Source of the DNA: Cephalopachus bancanus
Lineage: Eukaryota; Chordata; Mammalia; Primates; Tarsiidae
Assembly (NCBI GenBank): GCA_027257055.1
Contig: JAPVLO010000003.1
Location: 7,257,501 to 7,321,500, forward strand
Length of the DNA stretch: 64,000 nucleotides
Direction of reading: 5' to 3'
Position numbers and translations under genes: made by a program. Each line of letters starts with the position of its first letter. Within the stretch, counting starts at the first letter, position 1. Shown piece by piece: positions 47,326 through 59,185 of the stretch. Under the pieces are notes generated by a model. It saw only the letters and a program-made list of their open reading frames with translations, had not been told where the DNA came from and searched no databases.

Positions 47326-47849
47326 TATATTTTCTTCTAAAATTATCTGACCTTACATTTCAAATAAATACCGAAGGAAAAAACAACAACAACAACAACA
47401 CAACTTGCAAATGGAAGGCACAGTTGGTGTTTTGGAATTGACAGTCAGCCACTTGCAGGCTAATAAATCTAAGGACCCAACTGTTTCCTTCATTGGCAGT
47501 AATGGAGCAGCCACTTTAGGCTCTGCATTTTTAGTTAATTAGCACACTTCTCAGGTGGTAAAATTGATAGTCTTCAGCTTGCTATGCTTTAAGGCCACCT
47601 TAGGCACGCTGTTTTCATTCAGAAATGCACTGCCTGCCAAATACTACTGCTTAATCTACATAATTAGTTTAGCACTGTAATCATTGAACTATTTTTGAAC
47701 TAAGATCTGGAAGAAAAAAGAAATTAATATCTATACATTTTTAGAGAGTCCTCTATCTTGTCATTTTAGGAATAATATAACTTACCAACTATCTCTCAAC
47801 TAAAAGTTAATAACACAAATATAACAATGACAACAAAAAACATGTAACA

Positions 47850-48068
47850 ATAACTAATGTTCCAGTATGCCAGTTAGATTTTCACATCAGTTATCTGGTT
47901 TATTCTTTGATCCTACTTTATGTTGTGGCAAGTATTGTTCTGGTTTCCAAAGGTTTCCAAACTAAGTTTAAAGGTATAAGACACATATCCTAAATCATAC
48001 AAATAGTAAATGCTTTCCTGAGGTTCCAAACCCAAATAGTCTCACCCTAGAGTCTGCCTTCTTATTAA
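47850..48068 (+). mobile_element. MIR SINE remnant
   Basis: taactaatgttccagtatgc, cagttatctggtttattc, then ggttccaaacccaaatagtc and accctagagtctgccttctt, the MIR order. Confidence 0.65.
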
Positions 48069-48329
48069 GGCAAATATATTTTTAAATTGTGTTTTTTTAA
48101 GATATAACAGTTTTAAAGATAGGAACTTTTAAAGATAGGAACAGTTTTAAAGATATCTACCACTACATTTGTTAATGATTTAAGAAAAACAAAGTAAAAC
48201 GTATGATCTGTTATGTAGATGTTAATATGAACACACATCAATTTTGCAAAAGGATATATGGTTTTAGTTCATGGTAATAATCTATTTTAAGTTTTTTGTG
48301 TTGACATCTTACATTAAATGAGGATACAG

Positions 48330-48580
48330 TATGTTTTATTTTATTTTACGTTATTTTATTATAAAGATGTGGGTATACAAGTCAGGATTAGGAACATAAG
48401 TAGTGTTTGTGCAGGTGAAGTTTGAACCTCCACCTGGTCCTCACTTCCTCTGGTTTAGGGTCAGGTATGCTTTGTGTTGTTACATGGTCTCCTCTTCCTC
48501 ATTCCCCCACCCCCAGCAGTGTCCTGCGACTGCTGATCCTTCCCTTATGCTTTTGTGAGTCATGTTTACATCCCACTAAT
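48330..48580 (-). mobile_element. L1 3' UTR fragment, minus strand
   Basis: Reverse L1 3' end: tattataaagatgtgggtat, then aggtgaagtttgaacctcc, catgtttacatcccactaa. Same family as the copies at 40,545 and 61,100. Confidence 0.75.
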
Positions 48581-48649
48581 TTCTTGAGAAAGATAACAAA
48601 GTTTACAGTTTCTTATTTGGAGTAACATCTAAGATATACCATATATTTT

Positions 48650-48892
48650 TTTTCAGTTTGAGTCTCACTCTGTCACTCAGACTGGAGTGCAGCGACCACT
48701 CCCGGCCACCGCAGCCTCGACCTACAGGCATGCACTACCATGCCCGGCTAATTTTTTTTTTTTTTTTATTGATTGTAGAGATGAGGTCTCACCAAGTTGC
48801 CCGGGCGGGTCTCAAACCCGTGGGCTCAGGCAATTCACTCACCTCGGCCTCCCAAAGTGCTGAGATAACAGGCTGAGCCACTGAGCCCAGCC
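48650..48892 (-). mobile_element. Alu SINE (lineage-specific subfamily), copy 5, deleted
   Basis: Reverse copy lacking about 45 bp of the right arm (jump from cagcctcgacct to acaggcatgca). Target duplication agatatac at 48632-48639 and 48893-48900. Confidence 0.92.
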
Positions 48893-49319
48893 AGATATAC
48901 TGTATTGAATTTATAAAACCCTTTTGAATAGTTTCTATTTTTACTTTCTTAATGTTTTAGATATTAACTAGAACTGTAAGTCATTTGAAGTTTCTTTGGC
49001 CTGAGAAGAATAGATAAGTTTTCAATATTTTATGACTATATTTATAAAGAAAGAACTTTATAAAACTGGTTCAATCAGTCATTCAAAATCAGGCGCTTTT
49101 CAAAGCATACTCTGTCTCAAGAACTGTATTAAACAGAAAGGAGAGAAATGTGAAGAAGTTAGGAATCATGGAATCAGGAGTTTTCAACAAGCAAGAGGTT
49201 TATAGACTTGACAATATGTGATTTCTTTTAAACAAATGTATTTAAAATTTTGCCTTTTTTCACAAATTTATTGACTAAGATCATTCCAAAGATATCGTAT
49301 ATCAGTTATAGGATATAAT

Positions 49320-49612
49320 GGTAGATTAAAACAGCCACGAATCATTTGTAGTTCTTCTCATTAACTTCTGGTGTCTGTTTTCTGACCTCTTACATTTAAA
49401 CAAGTTCAGAGACTCGTGACTAATACAATTTAGTAGAAGTAATGGTGTGTGAACTCTGGAACTTATGACTAAAGACATCTTTTAGCATTTGCCTTTGCTC
49501 TCTTGGAATGTTGTCTTACATAAGGAAATAGAGACTACTGGAGTATGAATGGCCATGCCAAAGAGAATTGAGTTTCCCCAAGTGATAGTCAGCTATAACT
49601 GCTAGATATTTA
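49320..49612 (+). repeat. Old LTR-like repeat, family uncertain
   Basis: Blocks gtgactaatacaatttagta, gaagtaatggtgtg and tttgctctcttggaatgttg resemble an old MLT/MER repeat. Low certainty. Confidence 0.4.
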
Positions 49613-49629
49613 AGTAAGGTTGTTTTTAA

Positions 49630-49765
49630 ATAACTTTTTAAATCTTGAGACAAGATCTCACTATGTTGCCCAGGCTGGTCTCAAACTCTTGGGCTCAAGA
49701 GATCCTCCTACCTAACCCTCCCAAGTAGCTTGCATTACAAGCACATGCCACTATGCCCAACTGAC
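49630..49765 (-). mobile_element. Old Alu monomer (FAM/FLAM-like)
   Basis: One arm only: ctcactatgttgcccaggct to catgccactatgcccaactg, diverged. Confidence 0.75.
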
Positions 49766-49834
49766 AAGGTCATCTTTGACCTTCTAGTTCAGACAACTAT
49801 GCAGCTGAATCAGCCTGTGAATAAACTCAGGTGA

Positions 49835-50135
49835 GCCGGGCTCGGTGGCTCAGCCTGTAATCCCGCACCTTTGGGAGGCTGAGGTGAGTGGATTGCCTGA
49901 GCCCACGGGTTCGAGACCCGCCTGGGCAGCGAGACCTCATCTCTACAATAAATAAAAAATAAATCAGCCGGGCGTGGTAGCGGATGCCTGTAATTCCGGC
50001 TACTTGGAAGGCTGAGGCGGAAGGATCGCCGGAGCCCAGCAGATCAAGGCTGCGGTGGCTGGGAGCGGCCACTGCACTCCAGTCTGGGTGACAGAGTGAG
50101 ACTCCAACTAAAAAAATAATAAATAAAATAAATAA
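49835..50135 (+). mobile_element. Alu SINE (lineage-specific subfamily), copy 6
   Basis: Full plus copy with an aataaataaaat tail. Target duplication aataaactc(a/g)ggtga at 49820-49834 and 50136-50150, one mismatch. Confidence 0.95.
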
Positions 50136-50150
50136 AATAAACTCGGGTGA

Positions 50151-50850
50151 AACCAACAGATGATCCACTTAGCTCACAGAATCTTAGAAATTGTAAATCA
50201 ATATAGTTTAAAGACACTAAATTGGTTTTTATTTGATGATAGTTAATTGCACTGGACTTCACAAGGAGTTTATGAGCTTCAGAGACTATGACCTTAAAGG
50301 AGGCTTGGATTTTCATGCCCCACCATAGGTCCTGATAGTGGCAGTAAGATGAATCAATTTTCACTGTAAAGAGAAATGGCCAGTCAAGATCCTGAAAATA
50401 TGGACAAAGATATAGATGTAAACTTTGAAAGTTATTTTTTGTAGATCAAAACTGAAACACTATAATGGTGGATATACGTCAATATGAAATTTATGCATTA
50501 CTACAAAAAATTATGAAGGAATAAAAATATAAACTGACAAATGGGCTTCTATCTTCACATTAAAAAGAAAAGATATGTCTTTATGGAGATTGCATAAAAG
50601 GAATCAAATTTTAACTGCAGAAATTGATGTTCTGAACCAAGATTGATATAGTACATTATATGCTGGAAAATTTAATAGACATGTCAATATACTTTTCTCA
50701 TTAGGGAATTTTTGGGTTGTGACATATCTTCCTAAATTACTACTACTAAGTTCATGTAACTTCTATTTCTACACTCATCCTACCTACTGATCTGTGATGA
50801 CTATGACCATTAGAACCTTCACTACAAAGGGGGAAAGATGGCAATGGAAA
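50151..50850. other. AT-rich DNA, nothing recognised
   Basis: No gene or repeat supported. Confidence 0.4.
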
Positions 50851-51775
50851 TGGTCAGAGTGTGTGATTCTCTGCATGAGTGAGTGTGCTTAAGGATAAAT
50901 CTGTGTGCTTATGTGTGTGTAAGTGGGTGAATGAATGTCCGGCTGAGAAGAGACACAAAAACAAGCACCTGGGACTCCCCTGCAGAGGTGACTGCAACTT
51001 ACAACTGCTCTGAAATTGGCACTCCCGGCACACAAAAGCATCTGCCATTCTCAGGACTCTCAGGGAAAAAGCAGCAGAGATCAGCCACCTTTCAGCACCT
51101 GGCACCTGGTCTGACACCGACAACTGCAACAGCAGGTAAGGCACTGGCAGCAGGGACCATGAAGAAAGCATGGAGAGAAAATCCAGAGATAAGTTCCATA
51201 GGAAGAGAAGACAAGAGCTAATGCCATTTTCTCTGCCCTGGAACAAGACAGAGATATCCTTTAGCTTACTCAATACTAGAACCTTGCATCCTAAGACTGA
51301 AGGGCAATCTATGCATCCTCTAGGATTGATCATCATTGACCAGAGAGGATAATCCAAGTGCACGATACTTGGAGAGACAATGCTGACTTGGAAACCCAGA
51401 TGATACACCCTCCACACTGGACCATTCACATACATGTGAAATTGGAGTGGAAGACCTAGCAGCAGATGAGTAGGGGTGTGTCTTGATCTGATCCAGCACC
51501 CTTCTCCCAGCAGTCCGTGGAGCAGGGTGCTGGATCAGATCAAGACTCACCTCTACTCATCTGCTGCTAGGCCCAATGGACCAATACAGAGAGCAGAGGG
51601 GAGGGTCCAGAGACTGGAGCCCACTCTTTCATGCAGTGAGACAACAAAAAGGAACATGAAGTTCTAGAAACAGCCACAAGAGAAAGTAAGAGGGAACTCA
51701 AGACTCACAAAGTTTTAGGTCCTTTTTTTTTTCTTTTTTGCTCACTCTCTCCATATATATATTTCTGTTTGTGGG
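50851..51775. other. Unassigned GC-richer segment ahead of an L1 fragment
   Basis: About 925 bp with higher GC than the flanks, a consensus splice donor CAG|GTAAGG at 51133-51141, a minus-strand open frame of 193 codons (50854-51435) without recognisable domains, and a strong hairpin at 51455-51571. It abuts plus-strand L1 ORF2 sequence, so it may be the 5' part of that L1 or another repeat. I cannot match it to a family. Confidence 0.4.
51455..51571 (+). repeat. Inverted repeat: 48-bp arms, 21-base loop
   Basis: 51455-51502 and 51524-51571 are reverse complements with two mismatches, around a 21-base spacer. Arms begin cctagcagcagatgagta. Confidence 0.96.
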
Positions 51776-53037
51776 TTCTTGAGAAGCTTCTGCAAAGCAA
51801 AAGAAACCAACAAGAAAATGGGGAGACAGCCCACAGGATGAAAAATAATATTTTCCTACTGCATACCTGACAAGAGGCCTAGCATCCAGTATCTACAAGG
51901 AACTCAGACATACCAAGAGGAAAAAAACAAGTAGTCTCATTAAAAAGTGGGCAAAATAGGCCGGGCTCGGTGGCTCAGCCTGTAATCCCACGCCTTTGGG
52001 AGGCTGACGTGAGTGGATTGCCTGAGCCCGCGAGTTCGAGACCCACCTGGGCAGCGAGACCTCATCTCTACAATAAATCAAAAAATCAGCCGGGCGTGGT
52101 AGCGCACGCCTGTAATTCCGGCTACTCAGAAGGCTAAGGCGGAAGGATCGTCGGAGCCCAGCAGACAAGGCTGCGGTGGCCGGGAGCAGCCACTGCACTC
52201 CAGTCTGGGCGACCGAGTGAGACTCCAACTCAAAAAAAAAAAAAAAGTGGGCAAAATATATGAGTAGATGCTTCTCAGAGCAGCCAATAGACATGAAAAA
52301 ATGCTCAACCTCACTAATCATCAGAAAAATGCAAATCAAAACCACAATGGGATACCACCTAATTCCAGTAAGAATGGTCATCATTAATAAAACGAAAAAC
52401 AACAGATGCTGGCAAGGATGCAGAGAAAAGGGAATGCTTCTACGCTGTTAGTAGGCACTCATACTTGTTCAACCTCTATAGAAAACAGTGTGGCTATTCC
52501 TAAAAGAACTAGTAATCGGCCTTTCAAATGACACAGCATTCTCCTTTCTGGGAATATACCCGGAGGAATGCAAATCATTCTACAAAAAAGATACCTGTGC
52601 ATGCATTTTTATTGCAGCACTGTTCACAATAGCAAAAACATGGAACCAACCATGCTTCCCATCAAAACTGGACTGGCTAAAAAAAGTGTGGTACATCAAC
52701 ATGATGGAATATTATACAGCCACAAAGAAGAACAAAACTATGGATTTGCTGCAATTTGGATGGATTTGGAGTCTACTCAGTGATCTATCACAGAAAAAAA
52801 AATACTGAGAACCATATGTTCTCACTCATAAGTGGACCCTGAACACCTGTCATAATCCTACAAGAAAGAAATTGGCAGTAGCGGGACACTGCCGGGGGCC
52901 AGGTGTCATATGACATCAGTAGGGGTGCCTGATCCTAATCCAGGTGGGATGAAGGCAAATGGAAGGCCAAAACTTCACCTGTACTTTGACCACGTATGTA
53001 CTTAATCCTAACATGTATTCCACTTCTAAAAAAAAAA
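51776..53037 (+). mobile_element. L1 3' fragment (ORF2 end, 3' UTR, poly-A), split by an Alu
   Basis: ORF2 phrases cttctgcaaagcaaaagaaa, catgaaaaaatgctcaacct, atgcaaatcaaaaccacaat, gaatattatacagccacaaa. Short open stretches remain (52488-52808). The 3' UTR runs from about 52,860 to an A-run at 53,027-53,037. An Alu sits at 51,959-52,241. Confidence 0.9.
51959..52241 (+). mobile_element. Alu SINE (lineage-specific subfamily), copy 7
   Basis: Full plus copy starting ggccgggctcggtggctca. The target duplication of 17 bp, aaaaagtgggcaaaata, at 51942-51958 and 52242-52258 is exact and consists of L1 sequence. Probably among the youngest insertions here. Confidence 0.97.
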
Positions 53038-53380
53038 TAGACTCTCCATGACAGTAAGCCCCTACATGCAGACCTTCAAGTTGCTAACTTTCAAAGATGT
53101 GAACGTGCATTCACCTGTCCAATCACGTAAGTTAGTTCATGTGTCTGGCATACATTGTCACATATGTGCATCCTCTACAAGTGGATGTGCTTCTGTGTAT
53201 TTTACTGTATAGTGCTACATATTTGTTTTATGTGTGAAAAGTATTAGTAACCTATTATAGTACAGTACTATATAGCTGATTATGTTGGTTGGGTACCTAA
53301 GCTAACTTTGTCGGACTTACGAACAAATTGGACTTACAAACATGCTCTTGGAATGGAAATCATTTGTATTAAGGACACAC
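53038..53380 (+). mobile_element. Tigger/pogo-like DNA element
   Basis: Phrases ccaatcacgtaagttagttc, gtgcatcctctacaagtgga, gtattttactgtatagt and cggacttacgaacaaattgg follow a Tigger-type non-autonomous element in order. The two termini are too worn to align convincingly. Confidence 0.5.
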
Positions 53381-53799
53381 TGCACTATATTTTACATTGG
53401 ATGTGGTATATTGATAATTTTCTCAATTTTTGCTTGTGCCTATATTCTATCAATTTTCAGAATTTGCAGCTTCAGATTTCTGAATTCTTAAAACTTCAGA
53501 ATTTTTTGCAGGAAAAAAACCTTTAATTGTTGTCTTACCTTATTATCCCAGTGAGAATCAAACTGTTCCTACTGGTTTTGCCTAACACTGCATCATTCTG
53601 ATGATTCTATGATGATTTTATTTGAACCAGAAGAGAGCCATTCTAATAATCACTACTTGTAGTCATTTCTCCTTATTCTCTAAATTTATCTCATATTTTC
53701 TTAAATGGGCTCTTTCTCTGGAAAAATAAATGCAATTGTATTTCCATAATTTTCCTCTTAAAGAGTTTTGGCCGGCATTTTACACTAAACACTTTAAAG

Positions 53800-53965
53800 C
53801 ACCATGATAATGACAACAACTACCAGGTACTATATTATCTCATTTAATCTTTTCAAGATAATTGTGAGTGGGACATTATTTTTCTGATTTTTAAAATGTA
53901 CCAAAAGTACACAGAGCAATTAAGCAACATGTCCAAGGACACACAGATATAGGTGACCTAGCCTA
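53800..53965 (+). mobile_element. MIR SINE remnant
   Basis: ctcatttaatcttttcaaga, then an attaagcaacatgtccaagg block and acacacagatataggtgac in MIR order. Confidence 0.65.
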
Positions 53966-56330
53966 CATTTACTTCAGTGCTACATAGAACACACCAAGCA
54001 TCATAGCACATTTTTCAGAAGATCTCTGAAAGACCTCAATCTTTGTCTTTTTCCAGTAGAAATTGATTGAATATTTTATCTTATTTTGGTCTCTTCTGCC
54101 TATATCTGTCGCAATTAAAATCAGTAGCAAATTACTCAACATAAACAGTATTCTCATTGCTCTGTAACCCTTACCCTCCTCTTCCCTACAAAGACAGGAA
54201 CCCTGAGGAACATAAGTAATGTAGCTGATTTCTTTATTTCACATTTCTGTATTCTAAAAGAAATAGCTACCAGCCAAATCAGTTCCATCTATTCTTAGAA
54301 CCTAAATGTTGACCCTATGTGTTGTTGCCCATGTTATCTAACTACTAACACCCCAATCCCAATTCATCTGTAGACCTTAATCTACATGTCTGTCTACCCG
54401 AGCCTCACCTTTTTTCATCTCTTTGGGTCATTGCTACTAGATTTTCAGATCTCTTAGACTATCTAAAGTAATTATTGATAATGATTTTCTACTTGAAACT
54501 TCTATGTTATAGTTGTTATGCATTATTTATGTTATTTCTTGATATTGTAACTTTAATTCTCTCTTCTGAGTCTACCTCCTGATCTTGCTCATTCTGCTTT
54601 GTCTTCTTGTCCATGACCTGAAAGAACAACATCACAGGCTGTGATTTTATTACACTGGACACTGTCCTTACTAATATTCTCATTGTCTGGCATATGAAAG
54701 TGTAGTCATTAGCTGATTGATGCCTTTCCCCAGGTATATTTGAAATTCTCAACTACTACTCCTTTCTTATACCATGCCTAGAAAATGTTCTCTTTCCTTA
54801 TTTTTATGTATATATTTAACTTTATAATTTCAACACATCAATGCCTTCATTTTGACAGAGTCTGATGACACAATCTTAAACAATACTAGCCTTCAAAACA
54901 ATATTTTGGAATATTCTTCACAGAGCACAGCTTCCTAAAACACATGTAAGTTTGTGATTTGAATTCATGTAAGATAAATGACATTCTAACTTTTTTGCTT
55001 TGTAAACTATGGCATAATGAGTTTAACTGAAAAATTAAATGCATATTTAACAGATAGTTTAAATGACCCATCCCTAGGGCTCTCCAGGGAAAATAACTTC
55101 AGGTGCACCCAAAGTTTTTCACAATGCTACTTACACTATGAAAAGTTTAATGTATTTAAATTAATTCTTTTAATGAGACTAACTGCAAATTTACTGACTA
55201 AGGTACATTGACAGAATTAAATGGGTTTTGGAAATGCACTTATTATTATCTAGCTACCTTTGTTGATTCCCCAGATTCTAATCAAATTTTCTGCAGGTAT
55301 TTTCAATTACCGTTTAATTCATTTTACACTGTATTTGCTATGTGCCTCTCATTTAATCAGCAGTCATTGATTTCATCTATCCAAACACTTTAGATGAGTT
55401 TTGGGGGGCTCAATTCTCTTAACTCTATGTAGCTCTGAAATGTTCAGCATATCCTTTGAGTTATGAACAGAAAAACAGTCTCTACAATGCCTCCCTCTTG
55501 AATTCTTCTCTCCTCTTCTAAAGAGAAAGTAATACATGTGTGCTTGATAAGAGTATGGTGGTCATAATAATGAAGTGTCTGGATAAATGGCATCTAGTGA
55601 GTAGATATTTGAAAGATGTGAGTGTGGTTAAATGTAGAAGAGATAAGATATTGGACACTTGAGCTTAAGATATTGTAATGAAAAACTTAATACTGTAGAG
55701 CTGCTTTATTATAAGAACATAGGCTTATTGTGTGAAGTTTCAGAGGGCAGAATGAAAGCCAATTTGAAGAAGATTCAGACATGTAGACTTAGTATAATTA
55801 CATTAAATACTAAAATGAGTAAAATATGAAATAATTCACCATGTCAAGAGCTTTTAGTCACTGTATTTCAATTTAATTCAACAAACACTTATCTAGTTTC
55901 AACAACAGGTACTGTGACACTGTGCAGGGAACAAAGATATAAAGATTAACACAGCACAGTATTGAGTCAGTTCACATCTTTGTGCCACTACCTTAAGATA
56001 CTCTATTTTATCTACGGTCCCTGATCACACCGTATCCTATTATCTCCTGCAGTTTTGGACAGTTAACACCTATGACTAAAGCTTCTGACTCCTACCATAG
56101 AGGTTGCTGAAAACATTTATCACCATTTTGTCACTCTGACCCAAAGCAGATGCACGAGTATGGCTTAATTTTCTTCTGTCTGTATGAGACTAGACCAGGA
56201 TAATTTAATACCACTTTACTAACGATTCAAGGATAATAAAAGGAGAGTATTAAATAGATTATGCAAATAGTTAAAATTAGCAAACAGATTTGACAATAAT
56301 TAAGATCTACAGCCCTGACACACTGTGTTC
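53966..56330. other. Unassigned AT-rich DNA
   Basis: No gene. A worn L2/MIR-like phrase (caacaaacacttatctagtt) lies near 55,878. Confidence 0.4.
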
Positions 56331-56339
56331 AGATTTTTA

Positions 56340-56490
56340 CAGCAGGACTTCTCAAGCCTAAGTATTCATTATAAATCATTTGGGGATCTTATTAAAAATG
56401 AAGATTCTGTGATCTGAGGCAGGTTGCAATCTCCCATGTGATGCTGGTTCTGCTACTAATGTTCTGTTTACCACAGTTTGAGAGGTGAAG
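56340..56490 (+). mobile_element. MER5A-like hAT MITE remnant
   Basis: aatcatttggggatcttatt, aaaatgaagattctg, catgtgatgctggttctgct and accacagtttgagaggtga give the MER5A order. Confidence 0.65.
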
Positions 56491-58390
56491 CTTTCCTCAA
56501 AGCTTTTATTACAAGCTAAAGGACTTCTTCCTATCCTGTCACTCTTTTTATGTCAAAATTCAGATTTACCTCAAAGTGCCCTTAAGCACACATGATCTGC
56601 TCAGGATTTAGTTTCAGAGTGAATGAGATGCTTAGAAAAATAGGAATTTCCTTCTCACCTCAAAATACTACCCAACTTCCAAGGCCATATTTTCTATCAA
56701 AAAAGCATTTGACAGAAGGGATAATTTTTTTTCTGTAATGACCCAATTTCTAATTTAACCACAAATTTCAAGAGAAGAAATTATTCACATTTGGTACCAA
56801 ACAAACAGAAAGCAAGTGAAGTGTTTCTATTTAAAACTCTTTCCAAATTAAAGGACAAAAAGTTCCAGAAATATGTTCCATTCCTCAAGAGTTTATATAA
56901 TATCAATATCAGTTCAACCAAAGACAGTCCTTATTAAGTCCAATCAAGATACTTTAATCTATTATCTTTTATCTTGATTCTGGTGGAGATAAGGTTTGCA
57001 CGCAGTTTCTGCAGTCTTCTGCAAGTGCTTAAAAACATACAAAATAACACAAAACAGACACTTCTACAGAAGAATAAATGTCTCAAAAGGCACAGCACAG
57101 TCTAACTCCATTTCAAGTAGAAAGCCTTTTCTGATGAAATATATATAATATAGAAAGACTGAATACTACCACAAAAAATTCAATCTTTTTTTATTATTAT
57201 ACAAGTGTTTTGGCTCCTAAGAATCAAAGTTCTCTATCCTCTTCCATTTTCAATTATAGTCCCTGGTTTGCATTTACAAAAATAAGGGGTTGTATTCTTA
57301 GTTTTCCCATTATTGAGGACAGATCTTCTTCTCAGGGATTCTAAAAACTTTGCCTCATATCATATAGCGTCTTCTGACACCAAGACCTGCTGTGATGTTA
57401 TAGACGTTCTTCACCTTTTTTTTTCCTCCTACTATTCTTCTTCTAAGCACATATATATTGAAACTATAATTAATTTACTCTAAGTAAAGAGCTTTGACCC
57501 ATAATTGAGTTTGGAAAAAAGAAAAAGATATCTCAACATCCATAAATGATGGGAGAGGTGAAAGTCAGTAAACATGCCAGCTAATCCTATGGCGGTCCAG
57601 GAGGGCCAGATAATGACACTAGGAGCTAGAATATAATATGCAATAGAAGATAGGAAAGGTGATTTGGCTCTGGCAAGGGATAGTGCTGGAACTAAAAACC
57701 CTTGACTAAAACCTCTTTAAAAGACTGATTTTTTTTTTCCCAAAAAGGTTGACTTTTCTTTTGTAAGCAAATTATTAAGGACTAGACTCTACTGACTTTG
57801 AAAGTGTCAAGAAAGCTTGTCATAACTCAGAAATGCAAGTATATTTTTTAGAATGCCTTCAGTGAGAAATGTAAGTGCATGATTCACATAGATATGAAAT
57901 CTCAATTTATGTTTCTGAGGAGGCAAGAAATTCAGACAAAGAAAATTGACTTGTACATTGTGTTGGAGACAACTAAAACTCTAGGATCACAGAAGAAACA
58001 AATGTAATAGAAAAGTTACTCTGCGGCAACATTTTTCCTACTTGTGTAGGAATGGAGAATACAGAAATGAAATGAAACTGTGCAAAAGAGAAGCTTCCAA
58101 ATAAAATTATATTTCATACAATGGAAAAAATTAACATAAAAGAAAGTTAAAGCATACTAACACATACATATAACCAAAGATAAAAACTAACACAATAACT
58201 TGAGGTAAATGAAAATCTGAAAAAAGATGCATGGTTTAAATTATTGTAATAATAAAAAGAAGGAAGATAAAGATAAAGCACAATGAAAAATAGACATCTT
58301 AAAAATAAAAAAAGAAAACAAAATTGATCTGAGAAGGAATTATTCTAATTTAAAAATCTTGAGTGTGAAACTGAAAAAGCAGATTAAATA
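56491..58390. other. Unassigned AT-rich DNA
   Basis: No gene or repeat supported on either strand. Confidence 0.4.
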
Positions 58391-58639
58391 TGTATAAAAA
58401 TAATTAGTGAGGTGGTACTTAGGGCATTTTCAGAATAAATCATAGTTCAGAAATAAACTTGCTAAAGAAAGCTGCAGAAGCATAGAAAGTAGAATGGAAA
58501 GACCCAATGTATAGTTAATACAATTTTCAGAAGAAAATGAAAGAAACAATTTTCTACAAAGTAATTGTTAATATTTTCCTACATTAAATGAACATGGGTA
58601 AAATATGCAAAGAAATATATTATCTTTCTCAGTAGGAAT

Positions 58640-58960
58640 TAAATTAAACTCTATGATAGGACTCTAACAACAACAAAAAACTCAGAAATAAGAATTAAGA
58701 AAAATTTACTAACTTCAAATAAGTAAAATTGGACTGACAACACATTTTTATGAACCCTGTAGAAAGCATAAAACCTGAATTATCTTTAAAATGCTGAGAA
58801 AAAAGCAGCTGTCAACTTAATTGTATAACCAGCTGAACATTCTCACTGAAGAGTATAAATGAATCAAAGAAATGCTCAGAAGACTGTTGTAAGCAGTTTT
58901 ATAATTCAAAGAATTTTTAAAAGATATATTTCAGGAAAAAATAATAAACAAGCCCTGAAG
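58640..58960 (+). mobile_element. L1/HAL1-like ORF1 remnant
   Basis: ttatctttaaaatgctgaga, then a cagctgtcaact block and gaacattctcactgaagag resemble the ORF1 end of old L1/HAL1. Confidence 0.5.
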
Positions 58961-59185
58961 CAAAAATAATACAATAAAAAATATTGAAAAAGAATTTGAA
59001 AAATGTTTTGTTATGAAAGAAATATGACTGATTTTAGTAGTCAATAATTTAAACAATTATTGCCAATATTAAACAATAATTGTCAACAATTATTCTGATA
59101 GTTAAAGACAATATGAAACTAAAATTATGAACAACTAAATTGATAAGTGAAATTCAATCAGAGTAAACACAGTCACCACATTCAG

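Noticed and set aside
49827..50364. Minus-strand frames of 106 and 113 codons
   Set aside because: Translated Alu copy 6.
50854..51435. 193-codon minus-strand open frame, the longest frame outside the main provirus A gag frames
   Set aside because: No domain, no promoter or splice context, Ser/Leu-rich composition typical of antisense frames. Kept only as part of the unassigned segment.
51893..52402. 169-codon minus-strand frame
   Set aside because: It lies over Alu copy 7 and L1; the protein is translated Alu.
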